A DNA stretch of 64,000 bases from Olsenella uli DSM 7084 (GTDB taxonomy: Bacteria; Actinomycetota; Coriobacteriia; Coriobacteriales; Atopobiaceae), in contig NC_014363.1 in assembly GCF_000143845.1 (NCBI RefSeq), positions 295,186 to 359,185 of the forward strand, written 5' to 3'. Under the pieces are notes generated by a model, which saw only the letters and a list, made by a program, of their open reading frames with translations, was not told the origin of the DNA and did not search any database. Positions 61,808 through 64,000 of this stretch are shown piece after piece. The first letter of the stretch is position 1. Every line of letters starts with the position of its first letter. The position numbers and the translations under genes were made by a program.

Positions 61808-62599
61808 TTGGACCTCTCGGCCTTCTATAGCGATCTCGACCGCCTCTACGGCGAGCCGGGCACGGACGTCAAGGGCTTCCTTCGCGAGGCGCTGAGACGT
61901 GCCCGGCTTGCCGGGGACAGGAGTGCGGAGGCCTCGGTCTCGAACGAGCTGGGGAGCGTCCTCAGGCTACGTGGTGACCTCCACGAGTCGGAGGAGCTCT
62001 ACGTCGAGGTCCTCCGCATGCTCGACGAGCTCTCGGCCGAAGGCGCCGAGGTGGCCCGTGCGCTTGTCAACCTTGGGGACGTCTACGTTGCGCAAGGGCG
62101 CAACGTCGCTGCGATAGACGCGTTCGACCGCGCCGAGGCACTGCTGGGGGAGGGGCATCCCTACGAGGTGAGCGCGATCTGCAACAACCGGAGCAGCGCG
62201 TACCGGGCCCGAGGGCGCTTCCGCGAGGCACGGGCCGACCTCAGGAGGGCGAGGCACCTTCTGGAGCGCGTGCCGAACTCCGAGGGGAGGCGGGCGACCA
62301 ACGCCGTCAACCTCGCCCAGGTCCTGACGGACGAGGGCAGGCTCGAGGAGGCACAGGAGGTCATCGCGGGGGCGCTTGAGACGTACGAGACGCTGGGCGC
62401 CGGCCGCGACGTCCACCGACCGCATGCGCTCTCCACCGCCGCGCGCATCGCCTACCTGAGGGGTGGCTACGCCGCTGCGGCCGCCCTCTACCGCAAGGCC
62501 GCCGAGGTCCTGCGGGACAAGCTGGGGGATGCGCCGAACGTGAGGCTCCTCGAGCGGAGGGCGGGGCAAATGGACGCGCTGGACGCGTCCGCCAAGTAG
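61808..62599 (+). CDS. Tetratricopeptide-repeat protein
   Basis: 263 aa. TPR-like helix pairs span most of it (VSNELGSVLRLRGDLHESEE; ALVNLGDVYVAQGRNVAAI; AVNLAQVLTDEGRLEEAQEV). I place the start at TTG 61808, 13 bp after the aldehyde dehydrogenase stop, because the upstream part of the frame runs through that gene. The start is uncertain. Probably a scaffold for the DUF4037/DUF4125 proteins encoded next. Confidence 0.75.
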   Translation: MDLSAFYSDLDRLYGEPGTDVKGFLREALRRARLAGDRSAEASVSNELGSVLRLRGDLHESEELYVEVLRMLDELSAEGAEVARALVNLGDVYVAQGRNVAAIDAFDRAEALLGEGHPYEVSAICNNRSSAYRARGRFREARADLRRARHLLERVPNSEGRRATNAVNLAQVLTDEGRLEEAQEVIAGALETYETLGAGRDVHRPHALSTAARIAYLRGGYAAAAALYRKAAEVLRDKLGDAPNVRLLERRAGQMDALDASAK

Positions 62600-62603
62600 G
62601 GGA

Positions 62604-62650
62604 GGCCCCTTGCGGGGGCTCAAGACCGGTCGCCCCCCGAGGGCGGCACG
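62604..62650 (+). other. Intercistronic GC-rich hairpins
   Basis: GCCCC/GGGGC (62605-62619), then a CCGCCC-type stem, in the 75-bp gap before the DUF4037 gene. No U-tract, so likely mRNA structure rather than a terminator. Confidence 0.35.
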
Positions 62651-62674
62651 GCATAGGGGAAAGCAAGACGTGTG

Positions 62675-63616
62675 ATGAAGGGCATGGAGCTTGCGAGTCG
62701 ATATTACGGGACGTTCGGTCCCGCGCTCGTGTCCGGGCTCCCGTACTCCGTCGAGTCCCAGCTTGCCTTCGGCCTCGTCGGTCCCGGATCGGAATGCCTG
62801 GGCTTCGACGACGAGCTCTCCCGTGACCACGACTTTGGGCCGGGGTTCTGCGTCTGGGTTCCGCGTGACCTCTATGCGAGCCTGGGTGACGAACTCTCGC
62901 GGCGCTACGCATCCCTTCCGAGGGAGTTCATGGGCGAGAGGCGCGTGGACACCGCCCTTGCGGGCCAGCGCGTGGGCGTGTTCGAGACGGAGTCCTTCTA
63001 TCGGACGTTCACAGGCCTGGAGCGGGAGCCGCAGGGGGTCGCGGAGTGGCTGAGGATCCCCGAGCAGCTCCTCGCCATCGTCACGGGCGGAGAGGTCTTC
63101 AGGGACCCGAGCGGTCGTTTCTCGCATATCCGTCATGTCTACCAGGGGTTCTATCCCGAGGAGGTCATCCGCAAGAAGCTGGCTGCAAACATGGCGGTCA
63201 TGGCGCAGTCCGGCCAGTACAACCTCGGACGTTGCCTGCGCCGCCAGGACCTCGTGGCCGCAGGCTGCGCCCGCACGGAGTTCCTGTGTGCGGCCATGGC
63301 CTCGCTGCACCTGCTCGCGCGCACCTACATGCCGTTCTACAAGTGGTCCTTCCGCTCGCTGTCCGAACGCGCGCACGTGGGCGGACCCATCTGTGCGCTG
63401 GTGCGCAGGATCGCCTCCGCTCCCGTGGCAGAGGTCTCGCAGGCCGACGTCGAGCTCCTCTCCGGCGTCATCCTACGCTGCGTCCTCGCGCTCGGCTGGG
63501 CGACGGGGGGCTCGGACTTCCTGCTCGATGCGGCCACGTCGGTGTGGCAGGGCATCCCCAACGACTACCTTCGCGACAGGCCACTGAACGAGGGGGCTTA
63601 TTCCAATGGCATGTGA
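62675..63616 (+). CDS. DUF4037 domain protein (nucleotidyltransferase-like)
   Basis: 313 aa from ATG 62675 (GTG 62672 also possible). LGFDDELSRDHDFGPGF (~44-60) is the DUF4037 hallmark, with the spaced Asp residues of a nucleotidyltransferase-type metal site. RKKLAANMAVMAQSGQYNL lies in the C-terminal helical half. The reaction is unknown. Its stop overlaps the DUF4125 start by 11 nt, and these two families commonly sit side by side. Confidence 0.85.
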   Translation: MKGMELASRYYGTFGPALVSGLPYSVESQLAFGLVGPGSECLGFDDELSRDHDFGPGFCVWVPRDLYASLGDELSRRYASLPREFMGERRVDTALAGQRVGVFETESFYRTFTGLEREPQGVAEWLRIPEQLLAIVTGGEVFRDPSGRFSHIRHVYQGFYPEEVIRKKLAANMAVMAQSGQYNLGRCLRRQDLVAAGCARTEFLCAAMASLHLLARTYMPFYKWSFRSLSERAHVGGPICALVRRIASAPVAEVSQADVELLSGVILRCVLALGWATGGSDFLLDAATSVWQGIPNDYLRDRPLNEGAYSNGM

Positions 63617-64000
63617 GAGATGCGACAACGCCGCCCGCAGCTCTTACGGGCGCCGGCTCGAGCGACGCGCGGATGCGGAGCGGCTCCTCTCCCGGCCCGC
63701 CGTCGTGCGGGTGATGGGGGACCGAGGGCTCGATGGCGCCCTGCAGAGGGACCTCTGCCGCGTCGTGTCGCTTGAGTGGGAGCAGTTCGGCATGGTGAGG
63801 GGCATGGACGGCCGCGCGGGATGCCAGGACGACCCCAGGCGTTTCCTCGCCTATCGCTGTGCGCAGTACCTGGCCTTCCCGCACCAGATGATCCCACGGG
63901 TCCTGGCGGAGCTGGAGCGGGCGGAGCTCGAGGGCAGGAACCTCGTGGAGGAGAAGTACGCGCGCATGATGGCCGTGACGGATCCGGACGCCTACAGGGA
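63606..64000 (+). CDS. DUF4125 family protein, 3'-truncated by window edge
   Basis: 131 residues visible. WEQFGMVRGMDGRAGCQDDP and GRNLVEEKYARMMAVTDPDAY match the DUF4125 pattern. A CxxC pair (CERC) is at the N-terminus. ATG 63606 overlaps the DUF4037 stop, so the two are co-translated. Function unknown. Confidence 0.85.
   Translation, partial: MACERCDNAARSSYGRRLERRADAERLLSRPAVVRVMGDRGLDGALQRDLCRVVSLEWEQFGMVRGMDGRAGCQDDPRRFLAYRCAQYLAFPHQMIPRVLAELERAELEGRNLVEEKYARMMAVTDPDAYR

Noticed and set aside
1-64000. CRISPR arrays, rRNA, tRNA genes, prophage or integrase genes.
   Set aside because: None could be supported by reading the sequence. A tRNA or Rfam scan was not possible here, so small RNA genes could be missed.

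Overview
The window is high-GC, gene-dense bacterial DNA. It looks like a member of the Coriobacteriia (Olsenella/Atopobium-like). This is inferred from the mix of sortase-anchored surface proteins, anaerobic glycyl-radical metabolism, a large ATPase-type LuxR regulator and actinobacterial codon bias. No ribosomal or tRNA gene was seen to confirm it. The edges cut two genes: a surface protein at the left and a DUF4125 gene at the right.

Region by region. (1) 1-9.6 kb: the 3' end of an LPQTG surface protein, an AlkD-like DNA glycosylase, an EcfT plus a tryptophan-type ECF S component preceded by a complete Trp attenuator (leader peptide with three consecutive Trp codons), an MBL-fold hydrolase, a short-chain dehydrogenase, a lipoprotein and a 787-aa LuxR regulator. 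(2) 9.2-19 kb: a zinc-ribbon/SPFH group, a 1395-aa secreted anchored protein, a small membrane protein, an Ldh2-type dehydrogenase and a B3/B4-domain protein. An 18-bp inverted motif lies about 70-90 bp before the starts of many of these genes and may mark a local regulon. (3) 19-29.5 kb: small metabolic and regulatory genes, including MerR/TipAS, PadR-DUF2812, a GntR-ABC operon, a ZIP transporter and a hydroxyacyl-CoA dehydrogenase. (4) 29.5-33 kb: a Fur-family regulator with a zinc-type ABC uptake operon. (5) 33-40 kb: a sortase C pilus locus. Its first gene carries a G9 tract near the 5' end and an in-frame amber codon. (6) 40-48 kb: a secondary alcohol dehydrogenase, a CobW-type GTPase, pflA-pflB with an FNR-type promoter, an Fnr/Crp regulator and RsmJ.

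(7) 48.7-64 kb: a single-strand operon for choline fermentation in a glycyl-radical bacterial microcompartment (BMC). It encodes a DMT-family transporter, a small winged-helix-like protein, shell proteins, a pseudo-aldehyde dehydrogenase without the catalytic Cys, choline TMA-lyase CutC and its activase CutD, EutT-like and EutJ-like proteins, a GrpU-like shell protein, EutN, PduL, three almost identical BMC-H copies and an active CoA-acylating aldehyde dehydrogenase. One BMC-H copy has a 109-aa extension and an internal start. The expected route is choline to trimethylamine plus acetaldehyde, then acetyl-CoA and acetyl-phosphate inside the shell. The operon then runs on into TPR, DUF4037 and DUF4125 genes, whose link to a microcompartment is not explained by any known role.

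Two ~200-bp elements (26.5 and 42.7 kb) have 30-bp inverted ends. The ends share outer blocks between loci but have a variable 8-bp core that is identical within each pair, the architecture expected of site-specific recombination sites.
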